Shown piece by piece: positions 46,173-55,410 of a stretch of DNA of 64,000 bases. The DNA comes from Hoylesella marshii DSM 16973 = JCM 13450. Its GTDB lineage: Bacteria; Bacteroidota; Bacteroidia; Bacteroidales; Bacteroidaceae. Under the pieces are notes generated by a model, which was not told where the DNA came from, searched no databases, and worked only from the letters and a program-made list of their open reading frames with translations. Each line of letters opens with the position of its first letter. The first letter of the stretch is position 1. Location of the stretch: assembly GCF_000146675.1 (NCBI RefSeq), contig NZ_GL397214.1, forward strand, positions 1,091,522-1,155,521, given 5' to 3'. The position numbers and the translations under genes were made by a program.

Positions 46173-48212
46173 TTACCACAACGAGAGGCGTTGCTCTTTG
46201 GGGATAAACATTTTATCGCCCTCTTTGATGCCGAAAGCATCGTACCACATATCGATATGCGGCAGTGCGCCGTCTACGCGCCATTTGCCCAATGAGTGGG
46301 GGTCGCTCTTCGTGCGATTACGTATCTCCTTCTCGGTGATATTGGCAGCCCACACGCCTGCATAGGCGAGGAAGAAGCGTTGCTCGGGAGTAAAGCCATC
46401 TATAGTGGGAAGCGGTTTGTTTTTCGTAGCATTTTTAAAGGCATTGAAAGCCACTTGAAGACCACCATGGTCGGCCAGATTTTCGCCCAGCGTGAGCTGA
46501 CCGTTGGCATTTAAATCGGGCAACACCTTGATGGCAGAGAAGAAGTCTGCATACTTACCGGTACGGTCGGTAAAGTTCTTGCCGTCGCTCTCCGTCCACC
46601 AATCGGTCATGTTTCCGTCTTTGTCGTAGTGGCGACCTTGGTCATCGAAGCCGTGGGTCATCTCATGTCCGATAACAACTCCGATAGCACCGTAATTGAA
46701 AGCATCATCGGCCGTCATGTCGAAGAAGGGCACTTGCAAGATGCCTGCGGGGAAACAGATTTCATTGGTCGTGGGGTTATAGTAGGCATTCACCGTCTGC
46801 GGTGTCATACCCCATTCGTCTTTGTCAACGGGCTTGCCTGCGCGGTAGTCGATGTCCCATTTATCCCAGAACAGGCGGCAGTTCTGCACGTTCTCGTAAT
46901 ACGATTTCTTCGGGTCGATAACCAACCCCGACATATCTTTCCACTTATCGGGATAGCCTATTTTCACGTAGAATGTAGCCAACTTGTCGAGTGCGTTTGC
47001 TTTCGTTTCATCACTCATCCACGTCTGTGCCTTGATGCGTCCGGCAAGAGCGGTTTGCAAATTCTTCACCAGCGTTTCCATGCGGGCTTTTGCTTCGGCG
47101 GGGAAGTAACGCTTCACATATATTTCGCCGAGTGCCTCGCCCATCTGGCCTTCTACTTGTGCGGTGGCGCGCTTCCACAGCGGATGGTTCTCTTTACGGC
47201 CAGACATTGTTTTCCCGAAGAAGTCGAAGTTGGCAGCCACCACATCGTCGCTCAGGTAATTGGCTGCACCTAATATGACATCGAGTTCCATGCAGGCACG
47301 CAGCTCATCGGCAGTAATATGTGCGAACACCTTGTCGGCTCCTGCGAGGAACGACGGTTGGCCTACGACCATCTCCTGAAAGTATTCCGTCTTCACGCCC
47401 TCGGCATTCAGCAGTTTCCGTAATTGCAAGTGGGGATATTTCGTTTCAAAATCTTTGAGGGTCATTTTGTTGTAGTTGGCCTCCACATCGCGCAATTCGG
47501 TACGGCTCTTGCTCACTTTAGCCAATGCCGTTTCCACTTTGAGAATATCCTGCATGCGTTTCTGTGCCACGGCATCTTTGAAACCGAAAAGCCGGAACAT
47601 GCGCACAATATGCTTCTTATAAGCCTCGCGGATGGCGGTTGTAGCACTATCGGTATCAAGGTAATATTCTTTCAGTCCGAGGGTGAGTCCGCCTTGGTAA
47701 ACGTTCAATATGTTCATCTTAGCGTTTTTCTCGTCGGCTCCGAAGCCTATACCTGCAGGGAATCCATAGCCGAAAGCTGCATATTTCAACTGTATCGCCT
47801 GCAAAGCTGCCGGTGTTTTAGCCGCTTCCAATGCCCTGATAAGAGGCATCACGGGGGCGACTCCTTCTTTATTTCTGCGCACGGAATCCATTGCTAACTT
47901 ATAGAAATCGCTGAGCTTCTGCTCTACAGACCCCTGCTTGTAAGTACCTTTCAGCAAATCTGTCAGGATGTTATTGATGCGCACATTGTTATCTTGCGCC
48001 AATCTGTCAAAGCTGCCGAAGCGAGAATAAGCTGCGGGAAGCGGGTTGTTCTTCATCCATCCTCCACAAGCGAACTGATAGAAACTGTCGCCCGGGCGCA
48101 CCGAACGGTCGAGGTCTTCCTGATGGATTCCCGATTTAAGAGGCGTCTGAGCCATGCCCAACGCCGGAACAATTGCCATTACTGCCATTGTCATTAGTGA
48201 TTTGATTTTCAT
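46173..48212 (-). CDS. M13 family metallopeptidase (neprilysin/PepO-like)
   Basis: A 679-residue exported zinc endopeptidase. Signal peptide to about residue 21 (GMAQ). The zinc site is HEMTH (near 515, in VIGHEMTHGFDDQG) with the third ligand in ENLADHGG (near 577); NAYYNP, which binds peptide backbone in neprilysins, is also present. It probably cleaves short peptides in the periplasm or at the surface. It has no clear promoter match and stands alone before a strong terminator. Confidence 0.95.
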   Translation of the reverse strand: MKIKSLMTMAVMAIVPALGMAQTPLKSGIHQEDLDRSVRPGDSFYQFACGGWMKNNPLPAAYSRFGSFDRLAQDNNVRINNILTDLLKGTYKQGSVEQKLSDFYKLAMDSVRRNKEGVAPVMPLIRALEAAKTPAALQAIQLKYAAFGYGFPAGIGFGADEKNAKMNILNVYQGGLTLGLKEYYLDTDSATTAIREAYKKHIVRMFRLFGFKDAVAQKRMQDILKVETALAKVSKSRTELRDVEANYNKMTLKDFETKYPHLQLRKLLNAEGVKTEYFQEMVVGQPSFLAGADKVFAHITADELRACMELDVILGAANYLSDDVVAANFDFFGKTMSGRKENHPLWKRATAQVEGQMGEALGEIYVKRYFPAEAKARMETLVKNLQTALAGRIKAQTWMSDETKANALDKLATFYVKIGYPDKWKDMSGLVIDPKKSYYENVQNCRLFWDKWDIDYRAGKPVDKDEWGMTPQTVNAYYNPTTNEICFPAGILQVPFFDMTADDAFNYGAIGVVIGHEMTHGFDDQGRHYDKDGNMTDWWTESDGKNFTDRTGKYADFFSAIKVLPDLNANGQLTLGENLADHGGLQVAFNAFKNATKNKPLPTIDGFTPEQRFFLAYAGVWAANITEKEIRNRTKSDPHSLGKWRVDGALPHIDMWYDAFGIKEGDKMFIPKEQRLSLW

Positions 48213-48272
48213 GTTATGATACTTTTAATGTTAAAAATAGATAGTATATTGTCATCTGTTTTTCCATGTTAT

Positions 48273-50216
48273 CTATGATGCGGTGGAAAGCGCCTCCAAG
48301 TCTTCGGATAGCCGTTCCCATGTTTCGACTTCTTTGTCGAGTGTCTGCTTCACAGAAGTGTATTCCGTGACCAACACCATATCGGAAGCACCCTCGGGCG
48401 TGCAGAGGATGGCATCCAACTCTTTCAGGCGTTGCTCCATACGTTCTATCTTTCGCTCCGATTCCTTTACTGCTTTTTCCGCCTTATTGAGGCGTTTCTG
48501 CCGTTCCTTGTGCTCGGCATAAGATTGTTTTCCCTGCTGCAAGGAAGCGGGGGATTGCTTGGGAGCAAGAGGTTCATACGACGTAAGGTTTTCCAATTCG
48601 TTCAGCGAATGGATGTCGCGGGCATGAAGGAAGTCGTAGATGCCACCTAAATATTCGCGCACCTTACCACCACCGAACTCGTATACCTTTGTCACAAGTC
48701 CATCTAAGAACTCTCGGTCGTGACTGACGATAATCGCTGTGCCGTCGAATGCCTTGATAGCCTCTTTGAGTACGTCTTTAGAAGGCATGTCGAGGTGATT
48801 TGTCGGCTCATCGAGTATCAACAGGTTCACGGGTTCCAACAGAAGTCTTATCATTGCCAAGCGACTTCGTTCGCCGCCACTCAGCACCTTGACCCTTTTC
48901 TCCGAAACCTCGCCGCCAAACATAAATGCTCCTAAGATGTCGTTGATTTTTAAGCGGATATCGCCTTTTGCCACATGGTCTATCGTTTCATAAATGGTTA
49001 AACGCTCATCCAACAGCTGCGCTTGGTTCTGCGCAAAATAACCTATCTGCACATTGTGTCCTATCTTCAGCTCACCTTCAAACGGTATTTCGCCCATGAT
49101 ACATTTCACAAGCGTAGACTTTCCTTCTCCGTTCTTGCCCACGAAAGCCACTTTCTCGCCGCGCTTGATGGTCAGTGTAACATGGTCGAACACGCTGTGG
49201 TCGCCATACGTCTTGGTTACTTCGTTGCAGATAACGGGATAATCGCCGCTGCGCAGACACGGAGGGAACTTGAGACGCATAGCGGAAAGGTCTACTTCGT
49301 CTACTTCTATGGGTACAATTTTCTCCAGCTGCTTGATACGGCTCTGCACTTGTACAGCCTTTGTGGGTTTATATCTGAAGCGTTCAATGAAATCTTTGAT
49401 ATCTGCTATCTCCTTCTGCTGATTCTCATAGGCGCGCAGTTGCTGTTCTCTGCGCTCGACACGCAACTTCACATACTCGTCGTACTTCACCCGATAGTCC
49501 GTTATTCGTCCACAGGAAATCTCTATCGTTCGATTGGATACGTTGTTGATAAAGGCTCTGTCGTGGCTTACCAGCACTACGGCACGGGCACTCTGTTGCA
49601 GCTGTTGTTCCAGCCATTGTATGCTCTCAATGTCGAGATGGTTGGTTGGCTCGTCGAGCAACAGTACGTCAGGCTTCCGCAATAGTATCTTCGCTAATTC
49701 GATACGCATACGCCACCCACCGCTGAATTCCGATGTGGGACGGTCGAAATCGCTGCGCTCAAAGCCCAGACCGGCAAGTGTGCGTTCTATCTCTGCCTCG
49801 TAGTTCTCTCCTCCGAGCATGAGGTAACGGTCGTGTTCCTGCGTGTATCGCTCCACAAGTGCCATATAGTCTTCACTTTCATAATCGGTGCGCTCGGCGA
49901 GTTGGCGATTCATGCTGTCGATACGTTCTTTCAGTTGCGTATTGTCGGCAAAGGCCTTGCGAGCTTCTTCGCGAACGGTGGTATCATCGTGTAGCACCAT
50001 GACCTGCGGCAAATATCCCACTTCCGTATCGCGGGGCACAGAAACCGTACCGGCGGTGGGTTGCTGCATGCCGCAAAGTATCTTCAACAGGGTGGATTTT
50101 CCTACTCCGTTCTTACCCACAAGGGCGATGCGGTCGCGCTCATTGATAACGAAGCCTACCTCTTGGAACAGCGGCTTGGCACCGAATTCAACCTTCAATC
50201 CTTCAACCGAAATCAT
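48273..50216 (-). CDS. ABC-F family ATPase
   Basis: A 647-residue cytoplasmic protein with two ABC ATPase domains and no membrane part. Walker A motifs are GKNGVGKST (34-42) and GKNGEGKST (near 352); signatures are EFSGGW and LSGGERSRL; both domains have LDEPTNHLD. The linker between them (about 240-300) is the ABC-F interaction motif, and a C-terminal coiled coil is present (AEHKERQKRLNKAEKAVKE). ABC-F proteins act on the ribosome. Uup-like is the closest match for length and C-terminal helix. Its ATG overlaps the coaW stop by 4 bp. Confidence 0.93.
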   Translation of the reverse strand: MISVEGLKVEFGAKPLFQEVGFVINERDRIALVGKNGVGKSTLLKILCGMQQPTAGTVSVPRDTEVGYLPQVMVLHDDTTVREEARKAFADNTQLKERIDSMNRQLAERTDYESEDYMALVERYTQEHDRYLMLGGENYEAEIERTLAGLGFERSDFDRPTSEFSGGWRMRIELAKILLRKPDVLLLDEPTNHLDIESIQWLEQQLQQSARAVVLVSHDRAFINNVSNRTIEISCGRITDYRVKYDEYVKLRVERREQQLRAYENQQKEIADIKDFIERFRYKPTKAVQVQSRIKQLEKIVPIEVDEVDLSAMRLKFPPCLRSGDYPVICNEVTKTYGDHSVFDHVTLTIKRGEKVAFVGKNGEGKSTLVKCIMGEIPFEGELKIGHNVQIGYFAQNQAQLLDERLTIYETIDHVAKGDIRLKINDILGAFMFGGEVSEKRVKVLSGGERSRLAMIRLLLEPVNLLILDEPTNHLDMPSKDVLKEAIKAFDGTAIIVSHDREFLDGLVTKVYEFGGGKVREYLGGIYDFLHARDIHSLNELENLTSYEPLAPKQSPASLQQGKQSYAEHKERQKRLNKAEKAVKESERKIERMEQRLKELDAILCTPEGASDMVLVTEYTSVKQTLDKEVETWERLSEDLEALSTAS

Positions 50217-51052
50217 CTAAGCGTCGATTTTTCAATACCCGAATAGCTGAGTGCTGCCCCGATGGCAGTGCAAAATTCGGAATATTGGGGGATATGAAAC
50301 TTCACGTCATAGAGTTTTTCCATAGCCGGATAAACAATCTTGCATTGGGGAAGCAATGTCAGATTGCCTATCATCACATAGTCTTTGATGCCGGTGCCGA
50401 GCGATGAGAGGATGGTGGCACTGCCAATGGTTTGCAACACCATCCACACGATACCCAGCGAAATGTCTTCTGCCGAGGCATCGGCCTGCGCATTCCCAAA
50501 GAGGGAGGCAATGGCATCCATGGGGAGTCCCGAGAGCGGATGGGCGGTAATGTCGCCTATCAACACGTTGATTTTGGAGATATCGCCGTGAAGTGCCATG
50601 TTTGAAATCAAACGTATGTCGTCGGTTTTCAACAGCAATCGCGCCAACCCCTGCAACGTACCGCCTCCCACGCCGATACCTCCGATATGGTCAATGGTTC
50701 CTTCGTCGCACCTTACGAGCGATGTTCCCGTGCCCATGCTTACAACTATCATGCGGTCTTTTCCCGATTCAAAGCGCGCGCCAAGGCCGTCGGCAATGAA
50801 CTCGTCGGCACGTTCGGTAGGCAAACCATACACGTCGTTGTTGATATAGGCACTGCCCACGCCGGTGAGCATCACCCGTTCCACTTCTGCAAGACTGATG
50901 TCGTTGTCGTAAAGGTATTTACCAAAGGCGCCATACAGTGATGTGACAGGGTCGGTAGCCCTGATGCGGATGGGTGATACCACTGCGCCGTCTTTGATTC
51001 CGACTATTTTTGTCGTGCTGATGCCTACGTCGATGCCGATGACTATATTCAT
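50213..51052 (-). CDS. coaW: Type II pantothenate kinase
   Basis: A 279-residue kinase that phosphorylates pantothenate, the first step of coenzyme A synthesis. It has the actin-like fold of the type II enzymes: GIDVGISTTK (6-15) binds phosphate, TERADEF (79-85) holds the catalytic acid, and SMGTGTS (105-111) and GIGVGGGT follow. Type II enzymes are mostly known from staphylococci and are found in some other groups. It is followed by the ABC-F gene with an ATGA overlap, so the two share a transcript. Confidence 0.9.
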   Translation of the reverse strand: MNIVIGIDVGISTTKIVGIKDGAVVSPIRIRATDPVTSLYGAFGKYLYDNDISLAEVERVMLTGVGSAYINNDVYGLPTERADEFIADGLGARFESGKDRMIVVSMGTGTSLVRCDEGTIDHIGGIGVGGGTLQGLARLLLKTDDIRLISNMALHGDISKINVLIGDITAHPLSGLPMDAIASLFGNAQADASAEDISLGIVWMVLQTIGSATILSSLGTGIKDYVMIGNLTLLPQCKIVYPAMEKLYDVKFHIPQYSEFCTAIGAALSYSGIEKSTLR

Positions 51053-51074
51053 AGATTTTTATCGAAAGAACGTG

Positions 51075-51082
51075 CAAATATA
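51075..51082 (-). promoter_or_regulatory. -7 box of coaW
   Basis: TATATTTG on the minus strand, 22 nt before the coaW ATG; -33 unclear. Confidence 0.55.
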
Positions 51083-51266
51083 GCAATTATAATTAAGTTA
51101 TGATGCGATGATGTCGTATTTTTCGCCATCACGCCACGCGGCAAAGCACTATGACCTTACGTTTAAAAGATGTTTACAAACCAGCGAGCATGCGAGAGAT
51201 TCATTACTATCGTCCGGATTGGTCATTGTCTCTTTCAAGATTGTTCATAAACTTTTACCGGAAAGT

Positions 51267-53936
51267 CTATTCGTGAGAAAGGGGAAGGGTATTGTGCCGG
51301 TAGACAAAATGATGCTCTACCGGCGACATAAATGGAGAGAGTGAGCGCGGAAAGATACGGCCATAACGGTTGGTGCTCGAGGCGTAGGTGCTGACAAATA
51401 AGCGGCGGCGAGCACGGGAAAGAGCAACATATAGGCGGCAGGCATCTTCGAACAGGCTCTCGCGATGGTTCGTTGAAGAGAAGCGCGGATAACGATCGTC
51501 GGTCACGCCAAGCACCACTACGTTATCGAACTCAAGCCCTTTGGCCTTGTGGACGGTAGAGACGAACACGCGCTCTTGTATGCTCTTGCTGCCACAGAGG
51601 TCGGTTTCTCGGTAGGAGTTAATGTCTCTTATGTGGTTGTGCAACTGCTGTATCAGCGTGTCTTCATCGACACCCATCACATTTTCATCAAGGTAATCAA
51701 CGATATAATGCAACTTTTCAACCGGAGCAATATGCCGCGTCTCCACCAGCGTATCATAGACATATCGCAGTTCGGCAGTGAAAGCCTGCCGTTCGTGGCG
51801 GACATACAGCCGGTGGAAAGAATGGAAGAACAAGTCGGCATACACGTGTCTGAACTTCTCCACCATAGGACGATGCGCGTCGATAAAGCGTTGTTGCTCG
51901 TCCACGCATGCCACTGCATGGCGATAGCAATAGTCGGCGAGGCTCTTGGTGGCCATGATGTCGTCGTCGGCCAAGTGGCTGTTCGTCCCTTCCAACCCAA
52001 GTCGCTCGAGCAGATGTTTCAGCTTATAACTCTTCTGCCGTGGGTGGAGCAGACGAATCAGCTTCAGAGAATCGAACCGCTCAACGGCCTTCCAACGCTC
52101 CACCCATTGAGGAGCATGACGCAACAAGTTATAGAGCAGGATGTGGAAGTCGTACTCCACGTTATGCCCCAACACGGCGTCGTCGGCCACATAATCCATA
52201 AACTGTGCGAACGCCTCCTCGGGAGAAAGACATTCATGGTGCTTCATCTCCTCGATAATAGGATTGGGTATATCACCGAGCATGGCAGGAATCTCGCGCT
52301 CGGTGCGGATAAAAACATTGAAAGATGAGCCTTCCACCACCTTGCCATTGCGCACCTTGATGGCGGCAAGCTGCACGATGTCGTCGGCAAACACGTCGAG
52401 TCCGGTGGTCTCGGTATCGAAGACAACCACCTCTCTTTCAGCATAGCAGCGGGCAAAGGTCTGCATATAGGTGGGGTTAGGCGTGAGGAAGTCGACGGGC
52501 GTGAGTGCTCGTTCCTGCACTTCACGCAGCCATTTGCGTGCCGTTGCGCCATCGGGGGTCATGCGCAGGCCTTTCAGAATGCGTGACCATGCCATCAGGT
52601 TGTGCTCGTCTACAAGTACAGTGAAATGAGCAAAAAGGAGTTTCACCTCCGGCAAGTCGAAAAGGTCGCGGCCGGAAACTTTAAAGTGCGGCACGCCAAT
52701 ATCGTTCAGGCGCAGACTCATCTCGTCGGCTTCGCGGTTGGAGGAGACAATGACAGCCGTGGTCTCGCACTCGCTTTGTCCGAATAACGTCTGCACAAGG
52801 GCGGCCACCTCAACGTACTCATCGGCTTGGGTCTGCGCTTTCAATATGGCTAAATCGGCAGGAGCGTGAGGCTCATCCCTATCCGTTACGGGCAACAGTC
52901 GTCGGTCGATACCCAAGACCTGCGCACCGAAATCGTTGAAAACATCGAGCAGATATTTCGGAGAACGATAATTCACACCAAGTGTATGGATGGCTTCCGG
53001 ACGACAACGCTCTTTCAGCAGGTTGAGCGTCTCTTTCTTAGCACCCATAAAAGAGAAGATGGCCTGTTGCTCATCGCCGAGATACAACACGGAGAACGCG
53101 CCCGAACGATTCGTAAACCGGTCGATGATGGCCAACTGAAGCGGGTTCAGGTCTTGCACTTCGTCTATCTGTATCCACGTGTAAGTGCGACAGTCGGCAG
53201 GGAGTTCGTCTTTCACGGCATCATACGTAAACAACAGTAAATCCTCAAAGTCGAGCATGCTGTTGGCGCGTTTGTACTGTTCGTAATGACGGGCGGCATA
53301 CATCATCTGCAACAGCTGCTGCATCTCCAGCGTAAGATGCAAGTCCGACGAAGGATAATAGTCGTCTATATGCTCGTAAATATCGAGAATGGAACTCCGC
53401 GAATAGGGCATGCGAAGCTCCGTACATACCGCCCGCAGAGCCTTGAAATCTACGGAGTCAGCATGCAAGAGGAGGTCGCGGGGGTGGTCAGCAGCATACT
53501 GATACATGAGATGCTGAAAGTTCATGATGGTAGAATAGTAATGTCGCCACCGGTTATCGCTCAATATGCTCAACTCTTCATGCTCTAAATAATCGGCAAT
53601 GATGCTGATGGTATCTTCTTCGTCGATAACGGAGGCACTCTCAGGTATAATGCCATTATCGAACAAGAAGCGAGAACAGAAGCGATGAACGTTGCCCACA
53701 AAGAGTTGCTCTATTCCCTCACACTCGGTCATCGTGCTGATTCGCTCGCGCATTCCCCGCGAGGCACGGTTGGTGAAAGTGAGACACAGCATGTCGGCAA
53801 ATGCTGTTCCTGCATGATAGGCATGCACGATACGGGCGGCAAGAATCTCGGTCTTACCACATCCCGGCGGTGCCAATACCACATGATAACCGCCCGCAGC
53901 AGCAATCACCTCTTGTTGTTTCTCATCGTAAATCAT
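51267..53936 (-). CDS. UvrD/Rep-type helicase with embedded DEDDh exonuclease
   Basis: An 889-residue SF1A helicase. Motif I is APPGCGKT (22-29), Ia TFTNRAS, II IDEVQDL, III YLGDEQQAIFSF and IV LGVNYRS; motifs V (HKAKGLEFDNVVVLG, about 790-805) and VI (YVALSRARRRL) come only after a DnaQ-like exonuclease domain inserted at about 500-680. That domain has DTET (507-510), a DFHIL segment near 590 and HLADDD near 655, the DEDDh pattern. The exonuclease therefore sits roughly where subdomain 2B would be in UvrD. Unwinding and 3'-5' degradation in one chain suggests DNA repair. The promoter region is multiplied by array E. Confidence 0.9.
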   Translation of the reverse strand: MIYDEKQQEVIAAAGGYHVVLAPPGCGKTEILAARIVHAYHAGTAFADMLCLTFTNRASRGMRERISTMTECEGIEQLFVGNVHRFCSRFLFDNGIIPESASVIDEEDTISIIADYLEHEELSILSDNRWRHYYSTIMNFQHLMYQYAADHPRDLLLHADSVDFKALRAVCTELRMPYSRSSILDIYEHIDDYYPSSDLHLTLEMQQLLQMMYAARHYEQYKRANSMLDFEDLLLFTYDAVKDELPADCRTYTWIQIDEVQDLNPLQLAIIDRFTNRSGAFSVLYLGDEQQAIFSFMGAKKETLNLLKERCRPEAIHTLGVNYRSPKYLLDVFNDFGAQVLGIDRRLLPVTDRDEPHAPADLAILKAQTQADEYVEVAALVQTLFGQSECETTAVIVSSNREADEMSLRLNDIGVPHFKVSGRDLFDLPEVKLLFAHFTVLVDEHNLMAWSRILKGLRMTPDGATARKWLREVQERALTPVDFLTPNPTYMQTFARCYAEREVVVFDTETTGLDVFADDIVQLAAIKVRNGKVVEGSSFNVFIRTEREIPAMLGDIPNPIIEEMKHHECLSPEEAFAQFMDYVADDAVLGHNVEYDFHILLYNLLRHAPQWVERWKAVERFDSLKLIRLLHPRQKSYKLKHLLERLGLEGTNSHLADDDIMATKSLADYCYRHAVACVDEQQRFIDAHRPMVEKFRHVYADLFFHSFHRLYVRHERQAFTAELRYVYDTLVETRHIAPVEKLHYIVDYLDENVMGVDEDTLIQQLHNHIRDINSYRETDLCGSKSIQERVFVSTVHKAKGLEFDNVVVLGVTDDRYPRFSSTNHRESLFEDACRLYVALSRARRRLFVSTYASSTNRYGRIFPRSLSPFMSPVEHHFVYRHNTLPLSHE

Positions 53937-53959
53937 GGTTCAATTATATAACAGATTGG

Positions 53960-53967
53960 CAAAGATA
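53960..53967 (-). promoter_or_regulatory. -7 box of the helicase-exonuclease gene
   Basis: TATCTTTG on the minus strand, 23 nt before the ATG; it is the first of six identical boxes, one per 66-bp unit of array E. Confidence 0.6.
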
Positions 53968-54298
53968 GTGCAAGCGAGTGCCATAAGAGCTTGGTCTTAG
54001 ATGGCCGAGCGCAGCCTATCTTATGCAAAGATAGTGCAAGCGAGTGCCATAAGAGCTTGTTCTTAAATGGCCGAGTGCAGCCTATCTTATGCAAAGATAG
54101 TGCAAGCAAGCGCCATAAGAGCTTGGTCTTAAATGGCCGAGCGCAGCCTATCTTATGCAAAGATAGTGCAAGCAAGCGCCATAAGAGCTTGGTCTTAAAT
54201 GGCCGAGCGCAGCCTATCTTATGCAAAGATAGTGCAAGCAAGCGCCATAAGAGCTTGGTCTTAAATGGCCGAGCGCAGCCTATCTTATGCAAAGATAG
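53960..54298. repeat. Array E: 66-bp repeat, 5 copies, each with a -7 box
   Basis: Units begin at 53960, 54026, 54092, 54158 and 54224, with a partial sixth at 54290. Each contains the hairpin CTATCTT-ATGCA-AAGATAG, which on the minus strand reads TATCTTTG, the -7 promoter box. Beyond it (54300-54578) I see no gene, only two copies of TCCAAGGACATTA about 23 bp apart. Confidence 0.92.
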
Positions 54299-54578
54299 GC
54301 AAATTTGCTGGGATAGCCACACGGAGTATAAACGAATACAGAGCGGAAAGCATAATCCATTGTTATACAGAAACATACGAGGTTGATTGTAAAAGCTATT
54401 CTTTTGCAACTCAAAAACATAGTTCCAAGGACATTAAAAGATAGCTCCAAGGACATTAGAGCATAGCTTTCACAATGCAAGAGCAGTCCGTAGCTTTCGG
54501 GGCACCTTGTATTTAATAAAAAACAAACACCGATGGAAGATTTCTTTACCTGTATTCTTTCGTCACGGTATTTATGCT

Positions 54579-54586
54579 TACCTTTG
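54579..54586 (+). promoter_or_regulatory. -7 box of yhhQ-queF
   Basis: TACCTTTG, 125 nt upstream of the yhhQ ATG, leaving room for a leader that includes the preQ1 motif. Confidence 0.6.
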
Positions 54587-54676
54587 CATGCCCGTTCGTC
54601 GGAAGTGAAGAAGTTTTCCCCAAGACCGATAAAGGATGACGGCTTTACAGAAGACGACCGGCATATATTGAATAAA

Positions 54677-54708
54677 CAGAGTGCTTGATCAACCTCTTAA
54701 AAAACAAG
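54677..54708 (+). promoter_or_regulatory. PreQ1-I riboswitch
   Basis: The compact H-type pseudoknot pattern is present: AGAG (54678-54681) pairs with CTCT (54694-54697), loop CTTG (54684-54687) pairs with CAAG in the tail (54705-54708), and the tail is an A-run (TTAAAAAACAAG), all as in the preQ1 class I aptamer; C90 of the loop (54690) fits the ligand-pairing cytosine. One G-C pair of the usual 5-bp stem is missing. It ends 3 nt before the ATG of the preQ1-precursor transporter gene, so it should act on translation start. Confidence 0.75.
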
Positions 54709-54711
54709 AAA

Positions 54712-55401
54712 ATGAAGAATAAAAAGAACCAAGTCAGTGTGCTGTTCATGCTTTTCAGCATACTTTTCTGTGTTTGCCTGATAGCGGCAAACCTACTCGA
54801 AACAAAGCAAATTGCCGTAGGTCCCATCAGTTTAACCGGTGGTTTGATTGTCTTTCCCGTCTCTTATATCATCAATGACTGCGTTTGTGAAGTATGGGGA
54901 TACCGCAAGGCACGCCTACTCATTTGGACGGGCTTTGCCATGAATTTCTTTTTCGTAACGGTAGGAGCGATATGCGATGCCATCCCGGGAGCAGACTATT
55001 GGACAAACGATGCCGGTTTCCATGCCGTATTTGGTTTAGCTCCACGCATTGCTGCGGCCTCTTTCGTAGCCTTCCTTGTCGGCTCGTTTGTCAATGCCTA
55101 TGTGATGAGCAGGATGAAGATTCGCTCAAAAGGCAAACATTTCTCACTGCGTGCCATTGTCAGCACTATTTTCGGCGAAAGTGCAGACTCACTTATCTTC
55201 TTCCCCTTAGCCCTCTCGGGTGTAGTCCCGGCAGAGGAACTGCCCATGCTGATGCTGTGGCAGGTCATATTGAAAACCGCTTATGAAGTGGTGGTATTAC
55301 CCATTACTATCCGTATTGTGCATGCGCTGAAATCAAAAGAAGGAGAAGACGTGTACGATGAGGGCATCAATTACAATGTATTGAAGATATTCAGCATCTA
55401 A
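54712..55401 (+). CDS. yhhQ: Queuosine precursor transporter YhhQ
   Basis: A 229-residue inner-membrane protein of the YhhQ/VUT family (DUF165), with about six transmembrane helices and the conserved GPISLTGGLIVFPVSYIIND and GESADSLIF segments. YhhQ takes up preQ0/preQ1. The start at 54712 is chosen because a preQ1-type aptamer ends just before it; a TTG-initiated upstream frame would overlap that RNA. QueF follows after 9 bp, making a queuosine salvage/synthesis operon. Confidence 0.92.
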   Translation: MKNKKNQVSVLFMLFSILFCVCLIAANLLETKQIAVGPISLTGGLIVFPVSYIINDCVCEVWGYRKARLLIWTGFAMNFFFVTVGAICDAIPGADYWTNDAGFHAVFGLAPRIAAASFVAFLVGSFVNAYVMSRMKIRSKGKHFSLRAIVSTIFGESADSLIFFPLALSGVVPAEELPMLMLWQVILKTAYEVVVLPITIRIVHALKSKEGEDVYDEGINYNVLKIFSI

Positions 55402-55410
55402 TCGAGCAGT

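Noticed and set aside
18598..54298. CRISPR arrays
   Set aside because: Repeats are directly adjacent with no unique spacers, and no cas genes are present.
53933..54409. ORFs of 131-158 aa on both strands with SLHKIGCARP / RAQPILCKDS repeats
   Set aside because: The 66-bp unit is a multiple of 3, so open frames on both strands are automatic; no promoter in the right place or family match.
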